A stretch of DNA of 64,000 nt from Pseudocolwellia agarivorans (GTDB lineage: Bacteria > Pseudomonadota > Gammaproteobacteria > Enterobacterales > Alteromonadaceae): NCBI RefSeq assembly GCF_002000085.1, contig NZ_MUZU01000004.1, positions 186,001-250,000 of the forward strand. The letters are read 5' to 3'. Position numbers and translations under genes: made by a program. Numbering within the stretch: position 1 is the first letter of the stretch; the number at the start of each line of letters is the position of its first letter. Under the pieces are notes generated by a model, which was given only the letters and a program-made list of their open reading frames with translations, did not search any database and was not told the DNA's origin. Positions 1-8,663 of this stretch are shown in pieces.

Positions 1-777
1 TCAGGTGGTAAAGGTGGCGTAGGTAAAACTAACGTATCTTTAAACACAGCCATAGCATTAGCTCAATTAGGCAAGCAAGTACTTGTTTTAGATGCCGACT
101 TAGGGCTTGCTAATGTTGACGTTATGTTGGGACTTCGTGTTCAGCGTAACTTATCACATGTACTATCTGGTGAATGTGAATTAGACGATATTATTATTGA
201 AGGCCCCGCCGGAATTAAAATTATTCCTGCAACGTCAGGTACTCAGTCTATGGTGGATCTAACACCTAATGAGCACGCCGGACTCATTCGTGCTTTTAGT
301 GATATGCAAACAAAGTTTGATATTTTAATTGTAGATACCGCCGCTGGTATCTCAGACATGGTATTAAGTTTTTGTCGTGCTTCACAAAATGTCATGCTAG
401 TTGTATGCGACGAACCCACATCAATTACCGATTGTTATGCGCTAATGAAACTGTTAAGCCGTGACCATGAGGTATTTAAATTTAAAGTTGTAGCTAATAT
501 GGTGCGCAGTCCTAACGAAGGGCAACAACTATTTGAAAAACTCTCTAAAGTAAGTGACAGATTTTTAGATGTAGGATTAGAGCTTGTTGGTGTTGTTCCT
601 TTTGATGAAAACATACGTAAATCTGGTCGTAAACAAAAAGCAATAATTGAAGCATTTCCTAATTCACCTGCTTCAATAGGTTTTAGAAACTTAGCAAAAA
701 ATATCATGAAATGGCCTATTCCGCATCAACCATCAGGCCATTTAGAGTTCTTCATCGAACAATTATTAGAACATTAA
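1..777 (+). CDS. flhG: FlhG (FleN/YlxH) MinD-like ATPase, 5' end cut by window
   Basis: MinD/ParA-type ATPase that controls the number of polar flagella, working with the GTPase FlhF at the cell pole. The reading frame is open from base 1 and starts inside the deviant Walker A motif (SGGKGGVGKT), followed by DADLGLANVD and the Walker A' stretch ILIVDTAAGISD, so only the first few residues are missing. The C-terminal part (VVPFDENIRKSGRKQKAI) is typical of FlhG and not of MinD. It sits directly before fliA, the standard flhA-flhF-flhG-fliA order of polarly flagellated gammaproteobacteria. An internal ATG at 124 is not the true start because conserved sequence lies upstream of it. Confidence 0.95.
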   Translation, partial: SGGKGGVGKTNVSLNTAIALAQLGKQVLVLDADLGLANVDVMLGLRVQRNLSHVLSGECELDDIIIEGPAGIKIIPATSGTQSMVDLTPNEHAGLIRAFSDMQTKFDILIVDTAAGISDMVLSFCRASQNVMLVVCDEPTSITDCYALMKLLSRDHEVFKFKVVANMVRSPNEGQQLFEKLSKVSDRFLDVGLELVGVVPFDENIRKSGRKQKAIIEAFPNSPASIGFRNLAKNIMKWPIPHQPSGHLEFFIEQLLEH

Positions 778-809
778 TATGCCAACTAACCTGACGTGAG
801 TATATAAGT

Positions 810-1529
810 TTGGGAAAAGCAGATGCTTACAGTACTCAAACAGATAAATCTGTTCTAATAGAACAATATACTGTTTTAGTTAAACGAATTGCCTACCATC
901 TACTTGCGAGGTTACCTGCAAGTGTACTTGTAGATGATCTCATTCAATCTGGAATGATTGGTCTTTTAGAAGCCTCAAATAATTTTGACCATACTAAAGG
1001 TGCAAGCTTTGAAACATTTGCAGGTATAAGAATTAGAGGAGCCATGTTAGATGAAATTCGACGTGGAGACTGGACACCTCGCTCTGTTCATAAAAATAGT
1101 CGTATGGTAACAGATGCAATAAAAGAATTAGAAGCCGAGTTAGGAAGAGATGTAACCGATAAGGAAGTAGCAGATAAACTTGATATTTCTTTAAATGAAT
1201 ACCATCATATTCTTAATGATGTAAGTTCTGGGAAAATAATCGGAATAGATGATTTAGGCATTAGTGAAGACGCTTTGAATTTAGAAGATAAAGAGAAAAG
1301 CAATGAACCCTACAATCAAATAGAACAAATTGTTTTTAAAAGAGCGTTAAGTGAATGTATTTCTACTTTACCTGAGCGAGAAAGTTTAGTACTTTCATTG
1401 TATTATGATGAAGAGCTTAACTTACGCGAAATAGGACAAGTTCTTGATGTAAGTGAATCAAGAGTGAGTCAAATTCACAGTCAGGCCATGCATCGTTTAA
1501 AAGCGCGTATGCATTCTTGGCAAAGTTAA
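810..1529 (+). CDS. fliA: RNA polymerase sigma factor FliA (sigma-28)
   Basis: Flagellar sigma factor that directs RNA polymerase to late flagellar and chemotaxis promoters and is held by anti-sigma FlgM until the hook is complete. The 239 residues match the family length. Region 2 (DDLIQSGMIGLLEA, then FETFAGIRIRGAMLDEIRRGDW) lies at about residues 40-90, region 3 in the middle, and region 4 (LPERESLVLSLYYDEELNLREIG, SESRVSQIHSQA) at the C-terminus. The start is a TTG with a GTGAG element about nine bases upstream; no ATG fits the N-terminus. It follows flhG after a 32-base gap and precedes cheY, so it is probably part of the same transcript. Confidence 0.95.
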   Translation: MGKADAYSTQTDKSVLIEQYTVLVKRIAYHLLARLPASVLVDDLIQSGMIGLLEASNNFDHTKGASFETFAGIRIRGAMLDEIRRGDWTPRSVHKNSRMVTDAIKELEAELGRDVTDKEVADKLDISLNEYHHILNDVSSGKIIGIDDLGISEDALNLEDKEKSNEPYNQIEQIVFKRALSECISTLPERESLVLSLYYDEELNLREIGQVLDVSESRVSQIHSQAMHRLKARMHSWQS

Positions 1530-1578
1530 GTAGAATACAATTAATTTAAAATTTTGAATGTTCTCACCGGAGGGTGCC

Positions 1579-1962
1579 TTGGATAAAAATATGAAAGTTC
1601 TTGTAGTTGATGATTTTTCAACGATGAGACGAATAGTGAAGAATTTGTTACGTGATTTAGGTTTTACTAACATTCAAGAAGCTGATGATGGCAATACAGC
1701 TTTACCTATGCTGCAATCAGGAGAGTTTGATTTTGTAGTAACCGATTGGAACATGCCGGGCATGCAAGGTATAGATTTATTAAAAGCTATACGAGCAGAT
1801 GCAAGTTTGTCTCATATACCTGTTCTAATGGTAACAGCTGAAGCTAAAAAAGAACAAATAGTCATGGCTGCTCAAGCTGGAGTAAATGGCTACATTGTTA
1901 AACCTTTTACTGCTGCTACGTTAAAAACTAAACTCGATAAAATATTCGAACGTTTAGGTTAA
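1579..1962 (+). CDS. cheY: Chemotaxis response regulator CheY
   Basis: Single-domain receiver that, when phosphorylated by CheA, binds the flagellar switch protein FliM and changes rotation direction. Visible residues are the acidic pair D11-D12, phospho-acceptor D56 in TDWNMPG, the T/A switch residue in VMVTAEA, and the conserved lysine in GYIVKPF. I place the start at the TTG at 1579: a strong GGAGGG Shine-Dalgarno (1569-1574) sits five bases upstream, and this start gives the canonical N-terminus [18 protein letters not shown] of polar-flagellum CheY. The in-frame ATG at 1558 would put the Shine-Dalgarno inside the gene. Followed by cheZ after 41 bases. Confidence 0.95.
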   Translation: MDKNMKVLVVDDFSTMRRIVKNLLRDLGFTNIQEADDGNTALPMLQSGEFDFVVTDWNMPGMQGIDLLKAIRADASLSHIPVLMVTAEAKKEQIVMAAQAGVNGYIVKPFTAATLKTKLDKIFERLG

Positions 1963-2003
1963 TTGAAGCTTTTTCATTAAAACCTAAATAAAGGATATTT
2001 TGC

Positions 2004-2747
2004 ATGAGTAACTTGCCTAAAGTACATATTTCATTAGAACAAGCGAAGTTGTTAGTTGAATATTTAGAATCTGATCAACAAGATAAAGCTGATGAATTAG
2101 TTGCAGATATTCAAAACCCGATTAATACAGAATTGTTTGCTGAAATAGGGAAATTAACCCGTCAGTTACATGATTCTTTGAATAATTTTCAGGTAGATTC
2201 ACGACTGACCGATTTAGCAAAAGCAGACATTCCTGATGCTAAAGAACGCCTCAATTATGTTATAGAAAGAACTGAAGAAGCTGCCAATAAAACAATGGAT
2301 GCAGTGGAGGCTATTTTTCCTGTAATAGAGTCTTTACAAAGTAGAGTTGAAAACGTTAATCCTTTATGGACAAAGTTAATACAAAATAAACTCGAGCTAC
2401 CTGAGTTTAAACAGTTATGCTTAGATATTGATCTACTATTAAAGTCAACGGGAAGTGAAACCGATAAAATTCGCGTATTAATGACAGATGTTTTAATGGC
2501 GCAAGACTTCCAAGATCTTACTGGCCAAGTTATACGTAAAGTGATTGATCTTGTAATAGAAGTTGAAGATGGTTTAATTGGAATGCTAACCGCATTTGGC
2601 ATGTCTTCAGACTCAGTTCAAAATAAAGCTAAGCCTTCAGTAGGTGATAATTTGGTTGAAGGTCCGATTGTAAATACTAAAGAACGTAATGATGTTGTTT
2701 CAGATCAAGACGATGTTGACGATCTTTTATCAAGTTTAGGGTTTTAA
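2004..2747 (+). CDS. cheZ: CheY-P phosphatase CheZ
   Basis: Removes phosphate from CheY to end the motor signal; acts as a long helical dimer docked at the receptor array. The active-site segment LMAQDFQDLTGQVIRKV, with the catalytic glutamine of the family, is at about residues 168-184. The extreme C-terminus DVDDLLSSLGF is the CheY-P-binding peptide typical of CheZ. The length of 247 residues is slightly above that of enteric CheZ (about 214). ATG start with AAAGGA upstream. Placed between cheY and cheA, 11 bases before cheA, indicating one operon. Confidence 0.94.
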   Translation: MSNLPKVHISLEQAKLLVEYLESDQQDKADELVADIQNPINTELFAEIGKLTRQLHDSLNNFQVDSRLTDLAKADIPDAKERLNYVIERTEEAANKTMDAVEAIFPVIESLQSRVENVNPLWTKLIQNKLELPEFKQLCLDIDLLLKSTGSETDKIRVLMTDVLMAQDFQDLTGQVIRKVIDLVIEVEDGLIGMLTAFGMSSDSVQNKAKPSVGDNLVEGPIVNTKERNDVVSDQDDVDDLLSSLGF

Positions 2748-2758
2748 GGAGTTGCTAA

Positions 2759-4816
2759 ATGTCGTTTGAGCAAGATGAAGAAATTTTACAAGATTTTTTA
2801 ATTGAAGCAGGTGAAATTCTAGAAGCCTTATCTGAACAATTAGTTGAGCTTGAAAATGATCCTGATAATGCTGATTTATTAAATGCAATATTTCGAGGAT
2901 TTCATACTGTAAAAGGCGGCGCAGGCTTTTTATCATTAACTGAACTTGTCGATGTGTGTCATGGCGCAGAAAACATATTTGATCTACTAAGAAATAACCA
3001 AAGAACGGTTACTTCGGCATTAATGGACGTAATTTTACAAGCAACAGATTCTATTAATGAAATGTTTGCTTTAGTACAAGCAGGCGAACCATTAGTCCCA
3101 GCTGAACCCGAATTAATCGCTGAATTACATCGATTAAGCGTACCTGAATCTGAAGATGCTCCGGCCGCTGCTGTTGTGGCAGAACCCGAAGTTTCAACCT
3201 CATCTAATTCATCTGACGAAATGTCTGAAGACGAATTTGAAAAATTACTCGATGAACTACATGGCGGAGGTTCTGTAACGCCTCCTCCAGCTTCTACGCC
3301 GCCTAATGTAACAAGTAATAGTAACGAAATTACAGACGATGAATTTGAAAGTTTACTTGATGATTTACACGGACAAGGCGCGTTTTCTCCAGAAGTTAAT
3401 AAACCTGCAGCTGCAAGTAATGTTATTGATGATGACGAATTTGAAAACTTGTTAGATGAACTTCATGGACAAGGAAAAGGACCACAAACATCAAATAACA
3501 AACCACAAGCTACTCCCGCACCAGCAACACCGCAACCAACACCTGTAGCACCAGCTAAGCCTACACCTGCTGCCAAACCTGCAACTTCTGAGAAAAAAGT
3601 ATCACAACCTACAGCTTCTCAAGGAGAAACAACGGTTCGTGTTGATACTAAACGACTTGATCAAATCATGAATATGGTTGGGGAACTGGTATTAGTTCGA
3701 AATCGTTTAACCAGTTTAGGAATGACAAAAGAAGACGAAGAGCTAACCAAAGCGGTTTCTAATCTTGATGCTGTAACTACTGATTTGCAAGGCGCGGTAA
3801 TGAAAACGCGTATGCAACCAATTAAAAAAGTGTTTGGTCGTTTTCCTCGAGTAGTACGTGACCTCGCTAGAAGCTTAAATAAAGAAATTAAGCTTATTCT
3901 AAAAGGTGAAGAAACTGATTTAGATAAAAACTTAGTTGAAGCGCTTGCTGACCCATTGGTGCATTTAGTACGAAATTCAGTAGACCACGGAATAGAAGAT
4001 CCCGATGTACGTGAAGCTAATGGCAAAGAGAGAGAAGGTACTGTAGTACTTTCAGCTTCACAAGAAGGTGATCATATTCTACTAACCATCCGAGATGATG
4101 GTGCAGGAATGAACGCCGAAAAGTTAAAAGAAATAGCGATAACCCGAGGCGTATTAGATGCAGATGCAGCTGCAAGAATGTCAGATAGTGAAGCATTTAA
4201 TTTAATTTTTGCACCAGGGTTCTCAACTAAAACTGAAATATCAGAAGTTTCTGGCCGTGGCGTAGGAATGGATGTTGTAAAAACTAAAATTACACAATTA
4301 AACGGTACAGTTAATATCGATTCTGAATTAGGAATTGGTACCATACTTGAAATTAAAGTACCTCTAACGTTAGCTATTTTACCAACCCTTATGGTCATTA
4401 TTGGTAAGCAAACTTTTGCTTTACCGCTAGCTTGCGTGAACGAAATATTCCATTTAGATCTAACAAGCACCAACATAGTTGACGGACAATTAACGATTAT
4501 CGTTAGAGATAAAGCCATTCCTTTGTTCTATTTAGATCAATGGCTAGTTCGAGACTATGTTGAAAAGCCTAGAGATACCGGGCATGTAGTTATTGTACAA
4601 GTAGGTACTCAGCAAGTTGGCTTCGTTGTAGACAGTTTAATAGGCCAAGAAGAAGTTGTTATTAAACCTCTTGATCGTTTATTGCACGGTACTCCAGGCA
4701 TGGCAGGCGCTACAATTACAAGTGATGGCGGTATTGCATTAATTGTTGATGTGCCAAATCTACTCAAATATTACGCTAAGAAATCTAGTGTCCATAAAAA
4801 ATTACGTACAAGATAA
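2759..4816 (+). CDS. cheA: Chemotaxis histidine kinase CheA with LID-type linker repeats
   Basis: Autophosphorylating kinase of the chemoreceptor array; passes phosphate to CheY and CheB. Domain order: HPt/P1 with phospho-histidine H49 (FHTVKGGAGF), a long low-complexity Pro/Ala/Thr linker (about 145-290), dimerisation P3, HATPase P4 with N-box HLVRNSVDHGIEDP, G1 DDGAGM and G2 GRGVGMDVV, and a CheW-like P5 at the C-terminus. I see no normal P2 CheY-binding domain. In its place the linker carries three copies of an acidic motif (DEFE-LLDELHG) at residues 158, 194 and 226. In Vibrio this linker region is the LID to which ParP binds; that match is by position and context, not by alignment. ATG start preceded by AAGGAG. 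Confidence 0.96.
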   Translation: MSFEQDEEILQDFLIEAGEILEALSEQLVELENDPDNADLLNAIFRGFHTVKGGAGFLSLTELVDVCHGAENIFDLLRNNQRTVTSALMDVILQATDSINEMFALVQAGEPLVPAEPELIAELHRLSVPESEDAPAAAVVAEPEVSTSSNSSDEMSEDEFEKLLDELHGGGSVTPPPASTPPNVTSNSNEITDDEFESLLDDLHGQGAFSPEVNKPAAASNVIDDDEFENLLDELHGQGKGPQTSNNKPQATPAPATPQPTPVAPAKPTPAAKPATSEKKVSQPTASQGETTVRVDTKRLDQIMNMVGELVLVRNRLTSLGMTKEDEELTKAVSNLDAVTTDLQGAVMKTRMQPIKKVFGRFPRVVRDLARSLNKEIKLILKGEETDLDKNLVEALADPLVHLVRNSVDHGIEDPDVREANGKEREGTVVLSASQEGDHILLTIRDDGAGMNAEKLKEIAITRGVLDADAAARMSDSEAFNLIFAPGFSTKTEISEVSGRGVGMDVVKTKITQLNGTVNIDSELGIGTILEIKVPLTLAILPTLMVIIGKQTFALPLACVNEIFHLDLTSTNIVDGQLTIIVRDKAIPLFYLDQWLVRDYVEKPRDTGHVVIVQVGTQQVGFVVDSLIGQEEVVIKPLDRLLHGTPGMAGATITSDGGIALIVDVPNLLKYYAKKSSVHKKLRTR
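3230..3469 (+). repeat. Three-copy acidic peptide motif in the CheA linker
   Basis: Direct protein-level repeat inside cheA: DEFEKLLDELHGGG, DEFESLLDDLHGQG and DEFENLLDELHGQG, beginning at residues 158, 194 and 226 (spacing 36 and 32). The DNA copies have diverged at synonymous sites, so selection appears to act on the peptide. It probably forms short amphipathic helices in an otherwise disordered linker, and is the likely docking site for ParP or another polar partner. Confidence 0.8.
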
Positions 4817-4827
4817 AGAGATAGTTA

Positions 4828-5922
4828 ATGCCATATAAGGTATTAGTCGTAGATGACTCCAGTTTTTTTAGACGTCGGTTAACTGATATTTTAAATGCTG
4901 ATCCAAACCTAAATGTTATTGATGTTGCAGTAAATGGTATCGACGCTGTAGAAAAAGCTAAAATACTTAAGCCTGATGTTATTACCATGGATATTGAAAT
5001 GCCTCATTTAAATGGCATTGACGCGGTAAAGCAAATAATGAAACACTCGCCAACCTCAATTATTATGTTCTCTTCGTTAACACATGAAGGTGCTAAAATA
5101 ACGCTTGATGCTCTTGATGCAGGAGCGTTAGATTTTTTACCTAAAAAGTTTTCTGAAATAGCTAAAACCACCTCAGATGCAGGCATAGTTTTACGTCAAC
5201 GTGTTACTCAGTTAGCTCGGAAAAATTCTACGATCAAAGCAAGAACAAACTTAAGAGATATAGTCACTAATAAAACACCTATAAAAAGGGTATTGAGCGA
5301 CGTTACTCAAAAAAGTAGAGTTGTGATTCAAAAATCACCACAAAACTATAAAATTCTCACAATAGGAACCTCAACCGGCGGACCTATTGCACTTCAAAAA
5401 GTACTAACCCAATTACCTGAAAATTTCCCTGTACCAATTCTTATTGTGCAACATATGCCAGCGTCATTTACTAAAGCCTTTGCTAATCGATTAAATAACT
5501 TATGCAAAATATCAGTTAAAGAAGCCGCTACCGGGGATGAACTAAAAGCTGGACATGCTTATGTAGCTCCAGGTGGTAAACAAATGGTTATTGATGGCAA
5601 CGACTCAAAAGCTAAGTTAAAGATAATAGATGATCTTTCAGAAAGAGTTGCTTTTAAGCCCAGCGTTGATATTACTTTTGCTTCAACAGCTAGAGTGTTT
5701 GGTAAAGATGTATTAAGCATAATCTTAACGGGTATGGGCTCTGATGGTAAAGATGGATGTCGTTTATTAAAAGATAAAGGTGCCACTGTTTGGTCTCAAG
5801 ATGAAGAGTCTTGTGTTGTGTATGGTATGCCGCAAGCTGTGGTAAAAGCAGGTTTATCTGACGAAGAGCTAGCATTAGATAAAATATCATCATCAATACT
5901 AAAAGTTTTTGATCTAAAATAA
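4828..5922 (+). CDS. cheB: Chemotaxis methylesterase/deamidase CheB
   Basis: Demethylates and deamidates receptor glutamyl residues for adaptation; activated by CheA phosphorylation. An N-terminal receiver carries D9-D10 and phospho-acceptor D55 (MDIEMPHLNG). The C-terminal esterase domain carries the catalytic Ser (GTSTGGP), His (QHMPASFT) and Asp (GMGSDGKDG). The linker (about 135-175) is basic. At 364 residues it has family length. ATG start, 11 bases after cheA. No cheR is present here, which is normal for this operon type, where cheR lies with other flagellar genes. Confidence 0.95.
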   Translation: MPYKVLVVDDSSFFRRRLTDILNADPNLNVIDVAVNGIDAVEKAKILKPDVITMDIEMPHLNGIDAVKQIMKHSPTSIIMFSSLTHEGAKITLDALDAGALDFLPKKFSEIAKTTSDAGIVLRQRVTQLARKNSTIKARTNLRDIVTNKTPIKRVLSDVTQKSRVVIQKSPQNYKILTIGTSTGGPIALQKVLTQLPENFPVPILIVQHMPASFTKAFANRLNNLCKISVKEAATGDELKAGHAYVAPGGKQMVIDGNDSKAKLKIIDDLSERVAFKPSVDITFASTARVFGKDVLSIILTGMGSDGKDGCRLLKDKGATVWSQDEESCVVYGMPQAVVKAGLSDEELALDKISSSILKVFDLK

Positions 5923-5983
5923 ACGATTTAACTCAAAAATAGTATTAACTAATTGTTATTAATAGCTTTGATAGGAAGTTTTC

Positions 5984-6763
5984 TTGGTAGTTTGGACTGT
6001 AGCAAATCAAAAAGGTGGCGTTGGAAAAACTACATCAACAATAACGTTGGGCGGTTTATTAGCTGATCAAGGTTTGCGAGTGCTATTGGTTGATACGGAT
6101 CCTCATGCATCATTAAGCTACTATTTTGGTATCGAGTCAGAAGAGTTAGACTTAAGTGTTTATAATTTGTTTCTTGAGTCTTCAACTAAAGAACAAGTAT
6201 TACAAACCTTATGCCCAACACAATATCCTAATATTGATATTTTGCCCGCTACTATGGGGTTAGCAACATTAGATCGTGCCCTAGGTAAAAAAGGGGGCAT
6301 GGGGCTAGTCCTTAAAAAAGCGATACATTTAATCGAAGATGAATACGATTACGTTTTAATTGACTGCCCGCCTATTTTAGGGGTGCTCATGGTTAACGCA
6401 CTGGCCGCATCAGACAGAATAATTGTTCCAGTACAAACAGAATTTCTTGCATTAAAAGGGTTAGAGCGAATGATCAACACCTTAGATATAATGCAAGGAG
6501 AGCAAGCAGATCCCTTTAAATATACTATAGTTCCTACTATGTTTGATAAACGCACTAAAGCATCATTAATAACCTATAGAAAACTACAAGATATATATTT
6601 TGGTAAAGTATGGTCTGGTGTTATCCCAATTGACACTAACTTCAGAAATGCAAGCCAAGCACGTAAAGTACCGTCTGATTATTTGAGTAGTTCAAGAGGT
6701 GTGGTTGCTTATAAAAAATTATTACATGCCTTAATAGATGAACATAAAAGGTTGATATCTTAA
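5984..6763 (+). CDS. parC: ParC, ParA-like ATPase positioning chemotaxis arrays
   Basis: ParA/Soj-type ATPase that in Vibrio recruits chemotaxis arrays to the old pole and ensures their inheritance, acting with ParP. It has a deviant Walker A (QKGGVGKTTS) at residues 9-18, DTDPHASLSYYFG, and Walker A' YVLIDCPPILG. It starts with TTG, AGGAAG lying seven bases upstream. The stop overlaps the parP start by one base (TAATG), indicating translational coupling. Its place between cheB and a CheW-like gene, with no parB partner, separates it from chromosome-partition ParA. Confidence 0.9.
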   Translation: MVVWTVANQKGGVGKTTSTITLGGLLADQGLRVLLVDTDPHASLSYYFGIESEELDLSVYNLFLESSTKEQVLQTLCPTQYPNIDILPATMGLATLDRALGKKGGMGLVLKKAIHLIEDEYDYVLIDCPPILGVLMVNALAASDRIIVPVQTEFLALKGLERMINTLDIMQGEQADPFKYTIVPTMFDKRTKASLITYRKLQDIYFGKVWSGVIPIDTNFRNASQARKVPSDYLSSSRGVVAYKKLLHALIDEHKRLIS

Positions 6764-7530
6764 TGGATAAATCATTAACTGCTAGTAAGAAATTAATGAA
6801 AAATTACTTATCTGAGCTGTTAACAGAAGATAAAGAAGATTTAATTGAACAAAAAGCAGCGGAAGAAGAAAAGTTAAATAAACTACTTCAAAAAGCGAGT
6901 GCAGCCGAGCGTGTTAATGAAACGATAGCAAATACGGTTATTTCAAATAAATCTACTAATATTAATATAGACGAACAAAAAGTAGAGCTATTATCTAAAT
7001 CTAACAAACAACCAGTTAAAAATACGCTACCAAAAGAAGAAGATAAAAATAAGCTTAAAGCAAAAAATACCAATAAAACATATCGAGACAAAAGTTTCCA
7101 AGCAATGTTTTTTGACGTTGCAGGCCTAACCATAGCCGTACCTTTAGTTGAATTGGGTGGAATTCATAACGTAGACAAAATAACCAACTTAATGGGGAAA
7201 CCCAAATGGTTTGAAGGCGTTATGCTTCACAGAGAAGAAAAAATTAATGTAGTTGATACCGCACTTTGGGTAATGCCTGAAAAGTACAATGCAGAATTAA
7301 GAAAATCAATAAATTATCAATACGTTATAATGTTAAGTGACAGCAGTTGGGGATTGCAGGCAGAAAATTTAGTTGATACTGTTACATTAAAACCAGAAGA
7401 CGTAAAATGGGTTAGCTCAGCTAAACGTCCTTGGTTAGCAGGATTAGTTAAAGACAGAATGTGTGCTCTTTTAGAAGTAGAATCATTAATTCAACTATTG
7501 AATAATGGTATAGATATACAGCAAATATAA
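6763..7530 (+). CDS. parP: ParP-like protein with C-terminal CheW-type domain
   Basis: Partner of ParC that ties the chemotaxis array to the pole and to CheA. The first ~110 residues are highly charged and low in hydrophobics (probable disordered/coiled segment, ending in a Lys/Asn-rich stretch). Residues ~115-250 form a CheW-like fold (FFDVAGLTIAVPLVELGGIHNV, then WFEGVMLHREEKINVVDTALWVM). In Vibrio ParP this domain (AIF) inserts into the array and binds the CheA linker. Coupled to parC by TAATG; cheW follows after 24 bases. Database annotations often call it CheW; the long charged N-terminus and linkage to parC argue for ParP. Confidence 0.85.
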   Translation: MDKSLTASKKLMKNYLSELLTEDKEDLIEQKAAEEEKLNKLLQKASAAERVNETIANTVISNKSTNINIDEQKVELLSKSNKQPVKNTLPKEEDKNKLKAKNTNKTYRDKSFQAMFFDVAGLTIAVPLVELGGIHNVDKITNLMGKPKWFEGVMLHREEKINVVDTALWVMPEKYNAELRKSINYQYVIMLSDSSWGLQAENLVDTVTLKPEDVKWVSSAKRPWLAGLVKDRMCALLEVESLIQLLNNGIDIQQI

Positions 7531-7554
7531 ATATTTGAAATTGAGGGTAATTAA

Positions 7555-8049
7555 ATGTCTGACGAAAAGCGTAATGATAATCCTAGCCAAGCTAATGATG
7601 ATGAAGTTTTACAATGGGTTACTTTTAAATTAGACACTGAAACGTACGGTATTAACGTAATGCAAGTGCAAGAAATTTTACGTTATAGTGAAATTGCACC
7701 TGTTCCAGGTGCTCCTCAATATGTTTTAGGTATAATTAACTTACGTGGCAATGTAGTTACCGTAATAGATACGCGCTCAAGATTTGGATTAGAATCAAGT
7801 GAAATCACAGACAACACACGAGTGGTTATTATTGAGTCTGACAATCAAGTTATTGGTATCTTAGTGGATAGCGCATCAGAAGTTGTATATTTACGCGCTT
7901 CAGATATTGATGTTGCCCCAAATGTTGGCAATGACGAAAGCGCTAAATATATACAAGGCGTTACCAACCGAGAAGGTGAACTTCTTATTTTAGTTGACTT
8001 AAATAAACTACTTTCAGACGACGAATGGGATGCAATTAAGCAGTCTTAA
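7555..8049 (+). CDS. cheW: Chemotaxis coupling protein CheW
   Basis: Scaffold that couples CheA to chemoreceptors. The single CheW domain covers nearly all 164 residues: VTFKLDTETYGINVMQVQEILRY, PGAPQYVLGIINLRGNVVTVIDTR and GILVDSASEVV are family signatures. A short acidic N-terminal tail (about 20 residues) precedes the domain. ATG start with GAGGGT upstream. It is the last core chemotaxis gene, 15 bases before the DUF2802 gene. Confidence 0.95.
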   Translation: MSDEKRNDNPSQANDDEVLQWVTFKLDTETYGINVMQVQEILRYSEIAPVPGAPQYVLGIINLRGNVVTVIDTRSRFGLESSEITDNTRVVIIESDNQVIGILVDSASEVVYLRASDIDVAPNVGNDESAKYIQGVTNREGELLILVDLNKLLSDDEWDAIKQS

Positions 8050-8064
8050 TTACTGTAAATAAAT

Positions 8065-8520
8065 ATGTTTAATACCCCTGAATTTATAGTGCTAGGCGCC
8101 TTAATAATATTATTACTATGCATTATTATAATATTATTTATATCCGTTCGTTCGCTAAAAAAGCAAGTTCGTTTAACCGCAACAAGTATTGCTTCCAACG
8201 AATTACTTGTTAACCAGTTACAAACACTATTTTTACAGATTGATAAATCTTTAGCTGAAACTAACACTCAACATAGCGTACAAAATACAGAACTAAACCA
8301 AGTATCAAAACAGTTAGAGCATAGAATTAAAAACCTTCAAGACGATATTCTCAAATTACAACAAGTACAATCTCAACAACCAGAAGACAAATTATACAGC
8401 AGAGCACTTAAATTAGTTGAATTAGGAGCTGATGCAGAAGAACTTGTGAGAGAATGCGATATTCCTAAAGCAGAAGCAGATATCTTGATAGCTATTCATC
8501 AAAAGAAAAATCCACTTTAA
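8065..8520 (+). CDS. DUF2802 membrane-anchored coiled-coil protein
   Basis: Small inner-membrane protein of unknown biochemical role that closes the flagellar/chemotaxis operon in Alteromonadales and Vibrio. One strong N-terminal transmembrane helix (ALIILLLCIIIILFISV, about residues 9-28) is followed by a predicted coiled coil (residues ~35-110) and a small C-terminal domain (YSRALKLVELGADAEELVRECDIPKAEADILIAIH) that resembles a helix-turn-helix fold, as annotated for DUF2802. Family assignment is from recognition of the C-terminus and the position. ATG start 15 bases after cheW. Confidence 0.8.
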   Translation: MFNTPEFIVLGALIILLLCIIIILFISVRSLKKQVRLTATSIASNELLVNQLQTLFLQIDKSLAETNTQHSVQNTELNQVSKQLEHRIKNLQDDILKLQQVQSQQPEDKLYSRALKLVELGADAEELVRECDIPKAEADILIAIHQKKNPL

Positions 8521-8663
8521 CTGTTCAATTTCTTACAAGATTTAACATTTTTACCGATAAATACTGTGATTATTGCAGACACATCATGTTAAAATGCCAA
8601 AAAATTACATTATATTCTCTACGAATATAGGTCAGCTAATCTCATGGAACAGCGAATAGTCAT

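Noticed and set aside
3661-4026. 121-codon open frame antisense to cheA
   Set aside because: It lies wholly inside the strongly supported cheA kinase region, has no ribosome site or family features, and mirrors its codon pattern. Other long antisense frames (4072-4518, 11182-11499, 9007-9261) were dropped for the same reason.
5984-6763. Chromosome partition ParA (Soj)
   Set aside because: No parB or parS nearby; the position between cheB and a CheW-like gene identifies it as ParC of the chemotaxis array.
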